Positions 6,667 to 15,649 of a DNA stretch of 43,023 nt are shown in pieces. The stretch lies in contig NZ_RBZV01000021.1 of NCBI RefSeq assembly GCF_003628145.1, positions 1 to 43,023 on the forward strand, written 5' to 3'. The notes under the pieces are model-generated. The model was given only the letters and a program-made list of their open reading frames with translations. It did not search any database and was not told where the DNA came from. The stretch's first letter is position 1. Every line of letters begins with the position of its first letter. This stretch comes from Trinickia fusca (GTDB lineage Bacteria; Pseudomonadota; Gammaproteobacteria; Burkholderiales; Burkholderiaceae). Made by a program: the position numbers and the translations under genes.

Positions 6667-8853
6667 ATGATTTCGAGACTGTCATTGATGATGACGGCAT
6701 GCGCCGTTGTCGTCGCATCGATTTACCCTGCCGCCTATGCCGACGAGGGCATGTGGCAGCCGTCCCAACTGCCCTCCCTGGCCGCGACGCTGCAAGAACG
6801 CGGCCTAGAACTGGTCCCGAAAAAGCTCACCGAACTGACGGACTGGCCGATGGATGCCGTGGTGAGTCTCGGATTTTGCTCGGCTTCGTTTGTCTCACCC
6901 GATGGCCTCGTCGTGACGAACCATCACTGCGGGATAGGTCCGCTGCAATACAACTCCACGCCGCAAAAGAACCTGGTCGACGATGGTTTTCTCGCGCGCA
7001 CCAAAGGCGAGGAGCTGCCGGCCGCCCCGACGCAGCGCGTCTACGTGACCGAGGCGATCAGCGACGTCACCACCAGCGTCAAGGCCAAGCTGACGCCGCA
7101 GATGGACGGTTACGCCCGCTATATGGCGATTGACGCTGCGAAGAAGCAGCTCGTGCAAGGTTGCGAGCAGCCCGGGTATCGTTGCGATGTCTATACGTTC
7201 AATGGAGGTGACAGCTATCGGCTCATCAAGCAACGTGAGATCCGCGACGTGCGGCTCGTGTACGCGCCGCCGTACGGGATCGCCCAATTTGGCGGCGAGG
7301 TCGACAACTGGATGTGGCCGCGCCACGGTGGCGACTTTCTGTTCCTGCGCGCCTATGTCGCGAAGGACGGCAGCTCGGCGCCATACTCGAAAGACAACGT
7401 GCCGTATCGCCCCAAGCACTGGCTGTCGGTGAATCCGAAGGGCGTCGAGGCAGGCGATTTCGTGATGGTCGCGGGCTACCCCGGGTACACGAATCGCTAT
7501 CGTCTCGCCGAAGAGCTACAAGAGGCGCGCGACAAAGAACACCCCTTGTTCATCGAGCTGGCGCAGGGCTTCTCCAACATCGTAGCCGATGTGGGCAAGA
7601 CCAAGCCCGAGGTACCCGTCAAGTATGCGGACATCGTCGGAACGTACGACAACTACGTCAAGAAGGATCAAGGCGATCTCGAAGCGTTCGCGCGTAGCAA
7701 TGCATTGGAGGTCAAGCAAGCGCGTGAGGCTGCACTCGATCAATGGCTTGCGCAGCAAAAGCCGGGCGGCAGTGTCGATGCGGCTGCGTTGCGTGCCGAC
7801 ATCGGTCGCTTGCGCACGCTTGTCGATGCGCGGACGCGGCATCGCGAGCGTGACATTACTCTGGCCATGCTCAAGCGCGGTGGCTTGTTCAACGCGACAT
7901 ACGAGATCGTGCGTCTCGCCGACGAACGTCAGAAGCCCGATGCCGAGCGTGAGGTCGGCTATCAGAAGCGTGACGAAGCACGTCTGCTTGCGAACGAGAA
8001 AAAGCTTGACCGCCAGATGGACCCATCTGTCGAATCGCGCAAGCTGGTCTATCTGCTACAGCGTTACGTGAAACTGCCCGCCACCGACCATTTGCCTTCG
8101 CTCGACAAATGGCTCGACGGCGCATCCGACGAAGCCGCGATCACGAAGAAGGTGTCGGCGCTATTTGCGGGCACGCGGCTCACCGACACGGCTACGCGTG
8201 TCAAATGGCTCGACGCGACGCCGGCGCAGATCCACGCGAGCGACGATACGTGGCTGCAATGGATGAGCGCGTTGATGCCCGATCTGCTGACGCTCGAACG
8301 CGAGACGAAGGCATTCACGGGCGAGGAGGCGCTGCTGCGTCCGCGCTATGTTCAGGCGCTGGCTGCCTATTACGCTGTGCGCGGGCTGCCGATCTACCCT
8401 GACGCGAATTTCACGCTGCGCGTGACGTTCGGCAATGTGAAGGGCTACGAGCCGCGCGATGGCGTCATCAATGCGCCGTTCACGACGGCCGAAGGAATCG
8501 TGCAAAAGAGCGGTGCCAAACCGTTCGACATTCCTGCCGTCGAGCTGACGGCGATCCGCGCGAAGGCCTACGATGGGTTCGCATCGCCGAAGCTCGGTAC
8601 GCTGCCTGTCAATTTCTTGTCGAACCTCGACATTACCGGCGGCAACTCGGGTTCGCCGACGCTCGACAAAAACGGCCGGCTCGTCGGCCTTGCCTTCGAC
8701 GGCGAATGGGAGGGAATCGATGGTGATTGGCTCTATGATCCGCGTGTTTTCCGAACGATCCACGTCGACATCCGGTACATGCTGTGGGTCATGCATCACC
8801 TCGGCCATGCCGACAACCTGCTCGAGGAAATGCACGTGCCGGTCGCAAACTGA
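6667..8853 (+). CDS. S46-family dipeptidyl peptidase, DPP7-like
   Basis: A secreted serine exopeptidase that removes dipeptides from peptide N-termini. Residues 1-25 are a signal peptide (cleavage after AYA), so it acts in the periplasm or outside. The chymotrypsin-like triad is visible: His86 in TNHHC, the Asp of GGEVDNWMWPRH and Ser661 in GGNSGSP. The residue 18 positions after the nucleophile is Gly (AFDGEWE), as in DPP7 enzymes that prefer hydrophobic P1 residues; DPP11 has Arg there. The 728-residue length fits the family. The ATG at 6667 has GGAG 5 nt upstream; an in-frame ATG 60 nt earlier would put a charged stretch before the signal peptide and is rejected. The gene stands alone, flanked by dispersed-repeat copies 1 and 2. 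Confidence 0.92.
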   Translation: MISRLSLMMTACAVVVASIYPAAYADEGMWQPSQLPSLAATLQERGLELVPKKLTELTDWPMDAVVSLGFCSASFVSPDGLVVTNHHCGIGPLQYNSTPQKNLVDDGFLARTKGEELPAAPTQRVYVTEAISDVTTSVKAKLTPQMDGYARYMAIDAAKKQLVQGCEQPGYRCDVYTFNGGDSYRLIKQREIRDVRLVYAPPYGIAQFGGEVDNWMWPRHGGDFLFLRAYVAKDGSSAPYSKDNVPYRPKHWLSVNPKGVEAGDFVMVAGYPGYTNRYRLAEELQEARDKEHPLFIELAQGFSNIVADVGKTKPEVPVKYADIVGTYDNYVKKDQGDLEAFARSNALEVKQAREAALDQWLAQQKPGGSVDAAALRADIGRLRTLVDARTRHRERDITLAMLKRGGLFNATYEIVRLADERQKPDAEREVGYQKRDEARLLANEKKLDRQMDPSVESRKLVYLLQRYVKLPATDHLPSLDKWLDGASDEAAITKKVSALFAGTRLTDTATRVKWLDATPAQIHASDDTWLQWMSALMPDLLTLERETKAFTGEEALLRPRYVQALAAYYAVRGLPIYPDANFTLRVTFGNVKGYEPRDGVINAPFTTAEGIVQKSGAKPFDIPAVELTAIRAKAYDGFASPKLGTLPVNFLSNLDITGGNSGSPTLDKNGRLVGLAFDGEWEGIDGDWLYDPRVFRTIHVDIRYMLWVMHHLGHADNLLEEMHVPVAN

Positions 8854-8880
8854 CGGGCGGCACGTGGCGTTTGTGGCAAA

Positions 8881-8897
8881 GGTGAGTGTTTTCGGGA
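8881..8897 (+). repeat. dispersed repeat copy 2
   Basis: GGTGAGTGTTTTCGGGA, preceded by CAAA as in copy 4. It lies in the convergent gap between the peptidase and the DUF3050 gene. Confidence 0.7.
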
Positions 8898-8948
8898 GGG
8901 TGCGGCATCCGGCGCTCCCGAGCACTCTAACGCTCTAACGTTCGGTGT

Positions 8949-9731
8949 TCAGGTGGCCAACACATCATGTCGACGTTCGAGCTGCGCGAGCAACCCGTCC
9001 CACAGATGCAACCGCTCGCTGATCGCAGCGAGCCCGGCTTCGAGCGCTTCACGCGTGCGATGCGTGTCGCCGTCCGCCGCCTCGCGAATCAGTTCATGTG
9101 CGGCGGGACCGTGCTCGCCGCTGTCGACTTCGATGTGCCGCTCGATGTAGAAGGCGAACAGCGGCACCTTCTCGCGCCCGATGCCCCAGCGCGCGAGCAG
9201 CGTGCGGAACATGTCGGGAATCACGTTTTCGCGGCCGTAAAAGAAGTTGCCGAGCACCTCGTGCATGGCGCCGCGAACGCAGGTGGCCAGCGTCGCGTTG
9301 ACGAAGCACTGTACCGGCGCGGGCGCGTCGGCCGCGACGAGGGCCTGCTCGACACTCGAGCCGGCCCGCAGGCACTCGAGCATCCCGTCGATCCGCCCGG
9401 TGTTAGCGCCTACATCACGCATCGCGCGCCGGTACAGATCGAAGTGACTCATCGGCCCCCACGGCGTGGCGTCGCATTCCTCGCCCAGCACGATTTCGTT
9501 GATGAGGCGCGCGGCCTTCGCGCTCTTGGGCGCGACCCACGGTACAGTGACGGTGGTCAGGTCGGCCTGCAGGCGTTTGACCAGCGACATGAAATCCCAC
9601 ACCGCGAACACGTGCCATTCCATGAAGGTACGCAGCTCGTCGATGGAGGTGATGGCGTGAAAAACAGGATGATGAGCAAGTTGCCGATGTTGCACCTTCA
9701 GCGCTTCGTCGAGTTGTTCGAGTGTATTCAC
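8949..9731 (-). CDS. DUF3050 protein (heme-oxygenase-like fold)
   Basis: The sequence matches the DUF3050 family, all-helical proteins of the heme-oxygenase-like superfamily with no assigned reaction. Typical stretches are [30 protein letters not shown] and [18 protein letters not shown]. The conserved His and Glu residues in these (WH, EE, ERHIE, EH) resemble a metal-ligand set, so a diiron oxidase role is conceivable but unproven. The frame reaches back to ATG 9800. The GTG at 9731 ([11 protein letters not shown]) has a GAGG about 8 nt upstream and begins where family similarity begins, so it is preferred, giving 260 residues. No neighbour points to a pathway. Confidence 0.8.
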   Translation of the reverse strand: MNTLEQLDEALKVQHRQLAHHPVFHAITSIDELRTFMEWHVFAVWDFMSLVKRLQADLTTVTVPWVAPKSAKAARLINEIVLGEECDATPWGPMSHFDLYRRAMRDVGANTGRIDGMLECLRAGSSVEQALVAADAPAPVQCFVNATLATCVRGAMHEVLGNFFYGRENVIPDMFRTLLARWGIGREKVPLFAFYIERHIEVDSGEHGPAAHELIREAADGDTHRTREALEAGLAAISERLHLWDGLLAQLERRHDVLAT

Positions 9732-9800
9732 GATTTCGCCCTCGGATGGAGTTAATGGTGAAGCGTCGCAGGAATTAAGCGATGCCGATGCGAACGGCAT

Positions 9801-10259
9801 TATGTAGGGAATAGCAGCCTCTATCCGGCGTGAATTCTAAATGGGAAAAAAGGAAGGCAAATCGCGGCGCCACAGCGGTTCGTCGGAGGGCGGAAGCACG
9901 GCGCCGGCCAAGCCAGCAGGTGGTTTTTGAAGCGGTTGCTGCGCAAACCACGATGCGCATCGCTTTAGGACAGACCAATACGTAAGAGGAAACGTTCTTG
10001 AAACCTATTCGAGCCTTCGGCTTACCCGGAAGGCGTGGAACGAAACATGCGTGGCACTGATTGACCGCCTGTTTTTGGTATTTTGCTTTTTCAAAAATTT
10101 GTATCGATAATTCAGATCGACACCCTGGAAAACGATCCGACGCGCGCCCTATCCGGCCGGCGCGCAGAGTGGCTGCAAGCGCTGCAGGCCGCGAGTCGAG
10201 TATGATTCGGCTCGGTCATGGGGGCTCGGTCTCCCGCATCAACTTAACCGGAATCATCG
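9801..10259. other. 459-bp intergenic stretch
   Basis: No gene is supported. The centre (10068-10115) is AT-rich and could hold the promoter of the H-NS-like gene to the right and, further left, that of the DUF3050 gene. The short frames here have no family features. Confidence 0.6.
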
Positions 10260-10511
10260 ATGGAACAGCTTGAAGGCGAGGCTCGCGAACGATTGATTCG
10301 CTGGCTCCGGCGCCGCATGGAAGAATACGGCATCACCGTGGAAGCCGTGGCCGAATCGATTACGGCCGATAAGCAGGCTGTGCGGCCTGTGCTTTATCGC
10401 GACGCAATGGGTAATACGTGGGACGGCTTCGGGGATCCCCCCGATTGGTTGCGTCGCGCAGTCGCCGCGGGGCAGCAAATGGATTTCTACCGCTGCGAAA
10501 GCGAAGGCTAG
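10260..10511 (+). CDS. small H-NS-family-like protein with altered DNA-binding loop
   Basis: The 83-residue product ends in the H-NS C-terminal pattern YRD...GNTWDGFGDPPDWLRRAV, which corresponds to the Y-D-..-G-x-T-W-x-G-x-G-x-x-P-x-W-L signature of Burkholderiales H-NS-like proteins (BpH3/HvrA type). Two things differ. The N-terminal oligomerisation part is short, and the minor-groove loop, normally a Q/R-G-R or GRGxxP type motif, reads GFGDPP, with Asp where a basic residue is expected. It may therefore bind DNA weakly, or act by pairing with a full H-NS protein. It starts at ATG 10260 and has no operon partner. Confidence 0.7.
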   Translation: MEQLEGEARERLIRWLRRRMEEYGITVEAVAESITADKQAVRPVLYRDAMGNTWDGFGDPPDWLRRAVAAGQQMDFYRCESEG

Positions 10512-10601
10512 CGTCTGTTATCGGCTTGAACTGGCCCCAGGGCGACCCTTACGCCGGCGCAATGCCGCGCGCCCGGCGGTCTCGGCCATTTCCGATTCGG
10601 T

Positions 10602-11261
10602 TTAGTCGTTTTCGCGCGGTGCGGCGGGCCAGTAATTCTCGAATACACATTCCGTAAGGGGCATGCGTTGCGCCCACTGCTCGATTTCGAGCATCGGCCG
10701 CGGGTAGAACTGCTCGACGTGCCCCAGGCACAAGAGCGCGACAGGCTTTGCACCGGGCGGCATGCGCAGCAGCGCGCGCACTTCGTCCACATCGAATAGC
10801 GACACCCACCCCATGCCGAGCCCTTCCGCGCGCGCGGCGAGCCACATGTTCTGAATCGCGCAGGAGACCGAGGCCAGGTCCATCTCCGGTATCGTGCGGC
10901 GGCCGAACACATGTTTGTCGCGGCCGTCCATCAGCGCCATGACGAGCAGCTCACCGCACTCCAGCATGCCCTCCACCTTCAGCTTCATGAACTCGTCGTG
11001 CCGCTCGCCGAGCGCGTCCGCTGTCTTGATGCGCTCGCGCTCGACGCTGTCGTGCAGCGCCTTGCGCAGCGCCTGGTCGGTGACGCGGCCGATGCGCCAG
11101 GGCTGCATGTAGCCGACGCTCGGCGCGTGATGCGCGGCGTCGATGAGGCGCGCGAGCACTGCCGGGTCGACCGGCTCGCGGACGAAATGACGCATGTCGC
11201 GCCGTTCATAAATGGCCCGGTACACCGCGGCTCTTTCTGAATCGTCGAATTGCTTTGCCAT
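10602..11261 (-). CDS. bluB: 5,6-dimethylbenzimidazole synthase (BluB)
   Basis: A flavin-destructase of the nitroreductase fold that breaks down FMNH2 with oxygen to make 5,6-dimethylbenzimidazole, the lower ligand of vitamin B12. The sequence has the family landmarks: an RRDMRHF flavin-phosphate site near the N-terminus, AAHHAPSVGYMQPWR, the IPEMDLASVSCAIQNMWLAARAEGLGMGWVS segment and the closing ECVFENYW. The ATG at 11261 (MAKQFDDSE) starts where the family usually starts; the frame is open 22 codons further up. No other cobalamin gene lies in the window, and I see no cobalamin riboswitch before it. It is divergent from the Nramp gene. Confidence 0.92.
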   Translation of the reverse strand: MAKQFDDSERAAVYRAIYERRDMRHFVREPVDPAVLARLIDAAHHAPSVGYMQPWRIGRVTDQALRKALHDSVERERIKTADALGERHDEFMKLKVEGMLECGELLVMALMDGRDKHVFGRRTIPEMDLASVSCAIQNMWLAARAEGLGMGWVSLFDVDEVRALLRMPPGAKPVALLCLGHVEQFYPRPMLEIEQWAQRMPLTECVFENYWPAAPREND

Positions 11262-11542
11262 GGAGTGGGTTGGCCGCGAAGGCCGCGTTAAAGGGAGCCA
11301 AAGCCGCCGATGCGGCTCGCGCAACATGCGTCTGGCGAGATATCAGTGTAATGCCCTGCGTACCGTCGTGCGCGCTGGCGATCCGATTCGGACTGTACCG
11401 ATTCGTCCGTTTCACGTGCGCGATCGTACGAAGGCGTGGATGGCGGGGCGCCCCGCTTGTCGTTTGTCTCTACGCTTGCCGTGCAGTCGCGTCGAGTCTG
11501 GCGCATGATTGAGTGGACGCGCCAACCGAGGAAGGCCACGCC

Positions 11543-12832
11543 ATGGACGACGCTTCCGTGCCCAAACGTCAACCGAGTTGGAGCGAGCGCACCGCGGCGC
11601 ACATGCGCGAGGCGCTCGACGGCCGTCGGCGCGGCGTGCGGATGCTGCTGCCATTCGCAGGGCCGGCCCTCGTCGTGTCGGTGGCCTACATGGACCCCGG
11701 CAACATCGTCACCAACCTTCAGGCCGGGGCTGGCTACGGCTACACGCTGCTGTGGGCCGTGCTGTTCGCGAACGTCGTGGCGATGCTGTTTCAGGCCATC
11801 TCCGCGCGGCTCGGCGTCGTGACGGGTATGAGCCTCGCGGCCGTGTGCGCGAGCAGCTTGCCGAGACCGGTCGTGTTGGCGATGTGGGTCGTCGGCGAGA
11901 TCGCGGCGATGGCGACCGATCTTGCCGAATTCCTGGGAGGTGCGATCGGCTTCGCGCTGCTCGCCCATGTATCGCTGCTGGCCGGCATGGTTGCCACGGC
12001 GGTGGTCACGTGGGGGCTGCTGCTGGTGCAAGGCCGCGGCTTTCGCCCGCTCGAACTGGCAATCGGCGCGTTCGTTGGCGTAATCGCGCTGGCCTACCTC
12101 GCCGAGCTGTTCTTCGTGCCGCTCCAGTGGGGACCCATCGTGCGTGGCACGCTCGTGCCGCACCTCGCGGACAGCCACGCGCTGTTGATCGCGGTCGGCA
12201 TCGTCGGCGCAACCGTGATGCCGCATGCGCTGTTCCTGCACTCCGGCTTGAGCGGCGAGCGCATCAAGCCACAGAGCGAGGACGACACGCGCAAGCTGTT
12301 GCGCTATTCGAACCGGGAGGTCGTCATCGCGTTGGCGGTGGCCGGGCTCGTCAACATGGTGATGGTCGTGATGGCGAGCGGAGCATTCCATCGCGACTAC
12401 CGGGGCACCGCCGAAATCGGTACCGCTTATTACACGCTCACCCCGGTATTCGGTTCGATGGCGGCGGGGTTGTTCCTGACCGCGCTGATGGCGTCGGGCA
12501 TCTCGAGCTCCGTCGTCGGCACGATGGCCGGACAGATGATCATGCAGGACTTCCTCGGCTTCGCGATTCCGCTGTGGGCGCGCAGACTCGTGACCATGGT
12601 GCCGAGCGTGGTGGTCGTCGCGCTCGGCGTCGATGTGACACGCGCGCTCGTGATGAGCCAGGTGGTGCTCAGTCTCGCCGTGCCGGTGCCGATGATCGCG
12701 CTGATCGTGTTCGCCTCGCGTGCGCGCACGATGGGGCGATTCCGGCTGCACAACACGACGACGCTGCTGGCGATCGTCGCGGCAGCGGCCATCGTCGCGC
12801 TGAACGGGGTGCTCGTCGTTCAGTCGTGGTGA
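11543..12832 (+). CDS. Nramp-family divalent metal transporter (MntH-like)
   Basis: An inner-membrane proton-coupled importer for Mn2+ or Fe2+ with about 11 membrane segments over 429 residues. The two metal-binding motifs are present: Asp51-Pro-Gly-Asn54 in the first helix and Met226-Pro-His228 in the sixth (GATVMPHALFLHSG). The DPGN and MPH pair, with the conserved Met, indicates transition-metal rather than Mg2+ selectivity. The ATG at 11543 is preceded by GAGGAAGG at 7-nt spacing; a GTG 30 nt upstream is in frame but has no such site. No MntR-type operator was recognised upstream. It is divergent from bluB. Confidence 0.9.
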   Translation: MDDASVPKRQPSWSERTAAHMREALDGRRRGVRMLLPFAGPALVVSVAYMDPGNIVTNLQAGAGYGYTLLWAVLFANVVAMLFQAISARLGVVTGMSLAAVCASSLPRPVVLAMWVVGEIAAMATDLAEFLGGAIGFALLAHVSLLAGMVATAVVTWGLLLVQGRGFRPLELAIGAFVGVIALAYLAELFFVPLQWGPIVRGTLVPHLADSHALLIAVGIVGATVMPHALFLHSGLSGERIKPQSEDDTRKLLRYSNREVVIALAVAGLVNMVMVVMASGAFHRDYRGTAEIGTAYYTLTPVFGSMAAGLFLTALMASGISSSVVGTMAGQMIMQDFLGFAIPLWARRLVTMVPSVVVVALGVDVTRALVMSQVVLSLAVPVPMIALIVFASRARTMGRFRLHNTTTLLAIVAAAAIVALNGVLVVQSW

Positions 12833-12841
12833 GTCGAACCG

Positions 12842-12944
12842 CCTTCGATGATGACCGGTTTGTACTCCTGATCGATCTGCTTGACGGTCGCCGGGTAGGG
12901 GGCGCGATCCCGCTTCTGCGACGTTCGACGCATCCTCTCGCCAT
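12842..12944 (+). pseudogene. possible scar of a DUF2442-like gene
   Basis: The + frame after the Nramp stop reads FDDDRFVLLIDLLDGRRVG followed by AIPLLRRSTHP. This resembles the core of DUF2442 proteins (FDDxxxxVxLxDGRxIxVPLAWFPRLLxATP), with the last part distorted. It has no start or ribosome binding site and is cut off by repeat copy 3. It is probably a decayed fragment; chance resemblance cannot be excluded. Confidence 0.25.
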
Positions 12945-12961
12945 AGGTGAGTCTTTTCGGG
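12945..12961 (+). repeat. dispersed repeat copy 3
   Basis: AGGTGAGTCTTTTCGGGAGC spans this site, in the same orientation as the other copies and 180 bp before copy 4. Confidence 0.7.
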
Positions 12962-13123
12962 AGCGGCTAAAAGGTGAGGCGGCAAACCGACGCCGGCTCG
13001 CCTTTCATTGCCTCGAATATGCCGGTAATGAACGAAGGCCCCGTATTTTCAAGCGCTTGACGGCTTCCCAGGTGAGGCCCGTGGATCACAACGCGCTCAC
13101 CGCGTCGATCGCTCGCCGGTCAA

Positions 13124-13140
13124 AGGTGAGCGTTTTCGGG
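13124..13140 (+). repeat. dispersed repeat copy 4
   Basis: CAAAGGTGAGCGTTTTCGGG begins at 13121. It shares the CAAA lead-in with copy 2 and ends 146 bp before the aldehyde dehydrogenase start. Confidence 0.7.
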
Positions 13141-13286
13141 ACTTTGAACGCTTCATATTTTGGCGTTCGTCGCAAAAACGCGAATCGTGCGAAGATCGAC
13201 GCTCGCGACGGAGGCTGCGACGCTCGTCCCTGCCGCATCGCGATTTGACGCCGGTCGTGCGGCCGGCATCCACCAGGAGACAGACG

Positions 13287-14867
13287 ATGCAGATCACCGG
13301 AGACATGCTGATCGGCGGCACGGCGGTGCGGGGCACCGCCGGCACGCTGCGCGCGTTCGACCCGGCCCGTAACAGCGACATCGAGCCGGCCTTCGGCGCG
13401 GGCGACGCGGGCGACGTCGAACGCGCCTGCCGCCTGGCGCACGAGGCCTTCGATCCGTTTCGCACCGCGCCGCTCGAGACGCGTGCCCGCCTGCTCGAGG
13501 CGATCGGCGAGCGGATTCTCGCGCTCGGCGACGCGCTGATCGAACGCGCCCACGCCGAATCGGCCTTGCCGAAGGGGCGTCTCGAAGGGGAGCGCGCGCG
13601 TACCATCAATCAGCTGAAGCTCTTCGCCACGCTCGTGCGCGAAGGCCGCTGGCTCGACGCGACGCTCGACTCGGCCCAGCCCGAGCGCAAGCCGCTGCCG
13701 AGGCCCGATCTGCGTCTGCAAAAAATCCCCGTCGGGCCGGTGGCCGTGTTCGGTGCCAGCAATTTCCCGCTCGCGTTTTCGGTGGCCGGGGGCGACACGG
13801 CATCAGCCCTCGCGGCCGGCTGCCCCGTGGTCGTCAAGGCGCATCCGGCGCATCTGGGCACCTCGGAGCTCGTCGGCCGGGCGATTCAGCAGGCGGTGGC
13901 CGAATGCGGCCTGCCTGCCGGCGTGTTCGCATTGGTGGTCGGTGCCGGCAATGCAATCGGCGAGGCGCTGGTCGGGCATCCCGTGATCAAGGCCGTCGGC
14001 TTCACGGGTTCGCGCGGCGGCGGGATTGCGCTGATGAATATTGCCGCGCGGCGTCGGGAGCCGATTCCGGTTTATGCCGAGATGAGCAGCATCAATCCGT
14101 GCTTCGTCATGCCCGGTGCGCTTGCGACGCGCGCCGAGGCGATCGCCAATGGCTTCGTCGAATCGCTGACGCTCGGCGTCGGTCAGTTCTGCACGAATCC
14201 GGGGCTAGTCGTCGTGCTCGAAGGGCCGCATCTGCAAATGTTCGTCGATACGGCTGCGAAGGCGCTCGAGAAGAAGGGCGCCCAGACGATGCTGACTGCC
14301 GGTATCGCGTCGGCCTATCGCAGCGGCGTGGCTCAGCGCGCGGCGACGAATGGGGTGAAGCGCGTTGGGGAAGGTACGGCGAGCGAGGCTCAGCATGCGG
14401 CGCTGCCGTCGCTGTTCACGACGACGCAGCGGCAATTCCTGGCCGAGCCGGTGCTCGAGGACGAAATCTTCGGACCGACGTCGCTGATCGTCACATGCGC
14501 CAACGTCGACGAGATGATCAAGCTCGCCGAGCATCTCGAGGGGCAGCTGACCGCCACGCTGCATATCGAACGCGAAGACTACGCACTGACGCGCAAGCTG
14601 TTGCCGACGCTCGAGCGCAAAGCCGGGCGCATTTTGGCGAACGGTTTTTCGACGGGCGTCGAAGTTGCGCATGCGATGGTGCATGGCGGACCGTTCCCGG
14701 CTACGTCCGATCCGCGCACGACTTCGGTCGGCGCGCTGGCGATCGAGCGTTTTCTACGACCCGTCTGCTATCAGGATTTGCCGGCAGACTTGTTGCCCGA
14801 TGCCGTGCAGGACGCGAACCCGCTGGGGCTTTGGCGGCTGCGCGACGGCTCGCTCGAGCGCCGCTGA
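13287..14867 (+). CDS. 2,5-dioxovalerate (alpha-ketoglutarate semialdehyde) dehydrogenase
   Basis: An NAD(P)-dependent aldehyde dehydrogenase of 526 residues, of the branch that oxidises alpha-ketoglutarate semialdehyde to alpha-ketoglutarate. This is the last step of non-phosphorylating pentose, glucarate and hydroxyproline breakdown. Catalytic Cys302 (GQFCTNPG) and Glu265 (AEMSSINP) are in place, with the [21 protein letters not shown] cofactor region and the branch-typical [11 protein letters not shown] start. AGGAG lies 7 nt before ATG 13287. No sugar or hydroxyproline genes are next to it, so the exact pathway is open. Several paralogues of this enzyme are common in Burkholderiaceae. Confidence 0.88.
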   Translation: MQITGDMLIGGTAVRGTAGTLRAFDPARNSDIEPAFGAGDAGDVERACRLAHEAFDPFRTAPLETRARLLEAIGERILALGDALIERAHAESALPKGRLEGERARTINQLKLFATLVREGRWLDATLDSAQPERKPLPRPDLRLQKIPVGPVAVFGASNFPLAFSVAGGDTASALAAGCPVVVKAHPAHLGTSELVGRAIQQAVAECGLPAGVFALVVGAGNAIGEALVGHPVIKAVGFTGSRGGGIALMNIAARRREPIPVYAEMSSINPCFVMPGALATRAEAIANGFVESLTLGVGQFCTNPGLVVVLEGPHLQMFVDTAAKALEKKGAQTMLTAGIASAYRSGVAQRAATNGVKRVGEGTASEAQHAALPSLFTTTQRQFLAEPVLEDEIFGPTSLIVTCANVDEMIKLAEHLEGQLTATLHIEREDYALTRKLLPTLERKAGRILANGFSTGVEVAHAMVHGGPFPATSDPRTTSVGALAIERFLRPVCYQDLPADLLPDAVQDANPLGLWRLRDGSLERR

Positions 14868-14943
14868 GCAGGGCGTGGCTGGTGGGACGCCGTGGGCCGG
14901 TTGACGGCCTGCGGGGTCTACCGGCGCCTACCGCCTCAAGGGC

Positions 14944-15546
14944 TCATGCCCCGACTCGATAGACACGCCCCGTCTGCGCACCCTCGACGCTGCGGCAGTA
15001 GGCGAGCGCGGCACGATGCGCGCGGACAGGCTCGAAGCCGCGAAAGTATGCCGCGTAGGCATCCATCGATTCTTCGAGCACGGTTGGGCTCACGGCGTTG
15101 ATGCGGATGCCGCGCGGCAGCTCGATCGCCGCGCCGCGCACGAAGCCTTCGACCGCGAGGTTCACGGTTGTGGCATTGATGCCGTGGCGAATCGGCTCGT
15201 CGGCGAGGATGCCGCTCGTGAGCGTGAACGAACCGCCGTCGTTCACGTGGTGCTGGGCTGCGAGCACGACGTTGATCTGCCCCATCAGCTTGTCGCGCAG
15301 GCCGATCCAGAACTGATCGGCCGTCATGTCGTGAAACGGGCCGAAATGGAGTTTGCCCATCGTCGTGACGACCGCATCGACCCGGCCGATTTCGTGAAAG
15401 AGGCGCTCGACGTTGGGCAGGTTGGTCGCGTCGACGTGATAGTCGCCGTGCGAGGCACCGACTTCGATGACTTGATGACGTGTCTTGAGTTCGGTGCAGA
15501 CTGCTCGCCCGAGCGTGCCGCTCGCGCCGATGACGACGATTTTCAT
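14944..15546 (-). CDS. atypical short-chain dehydrogenase/reductase without the YxxxK pair
   Basis: A 200-residue Rossmann protein with the nucleotide-binding GASGTLG at residues 8-14 and the SDR features DATN, TTMGKLHFGPF and NAVSPTVL. The catalytic stretch reads HGINATTVNLAVEGFVRGAA: Asn replaces the active-site Tyr and another Asn the Lys of YxxxK. This variant occurs in a known group of short SDRs whose reaction is unclear; it may bind NAD(P) without classical reductase chemistry. The ATG at 15546 has a GGAG-rich stretch directly upstream and begins at the first beta strand, while the frame is open 18 codons further. It is convergent with the aldehyde dehydrogenase. Confidence 0.85.
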   Translation of the reverse strand: MKIVVIGASGTLGRAVCTELKTRHQVIEVGASHGDYHVDATNLPNVERLFHEIGRVDAVVTTMGKLHFGPFHDMTADQFWIGLRDKLMGQINVVLAAQHHVNDGGSFTLTSGILADEPIRHGINATTVNLAVEGFVRGAAIELPRGIRINAVSPTVLEESMDAYAAYFRGFEPVRAHRAALAYCRSVEGAQTGRVYRVGA

Positions 15547-15649
15547 CTCCGGCTCCCTCCCAACGAAGGTGACACAGGCCACGCGTTCGAACGCGAGCAC
15601 GAGCGAAGACGCGCTGTGCCGTGTGCGAGATTGACGCGTGCGTCGCCGC

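Noticed and set aside
11262-11542. cobalamin riboswitch before bluB
   Set aside because: No B12-box-like sequence was seen in the divergent gap.
11288-12985. 565-codon minus-strand frame opposite the Nramp gene
   Set aside because: Extremely His/Arg/Asp-rich translation, as expected from the antisense of a GC-rich membrane protein gene.
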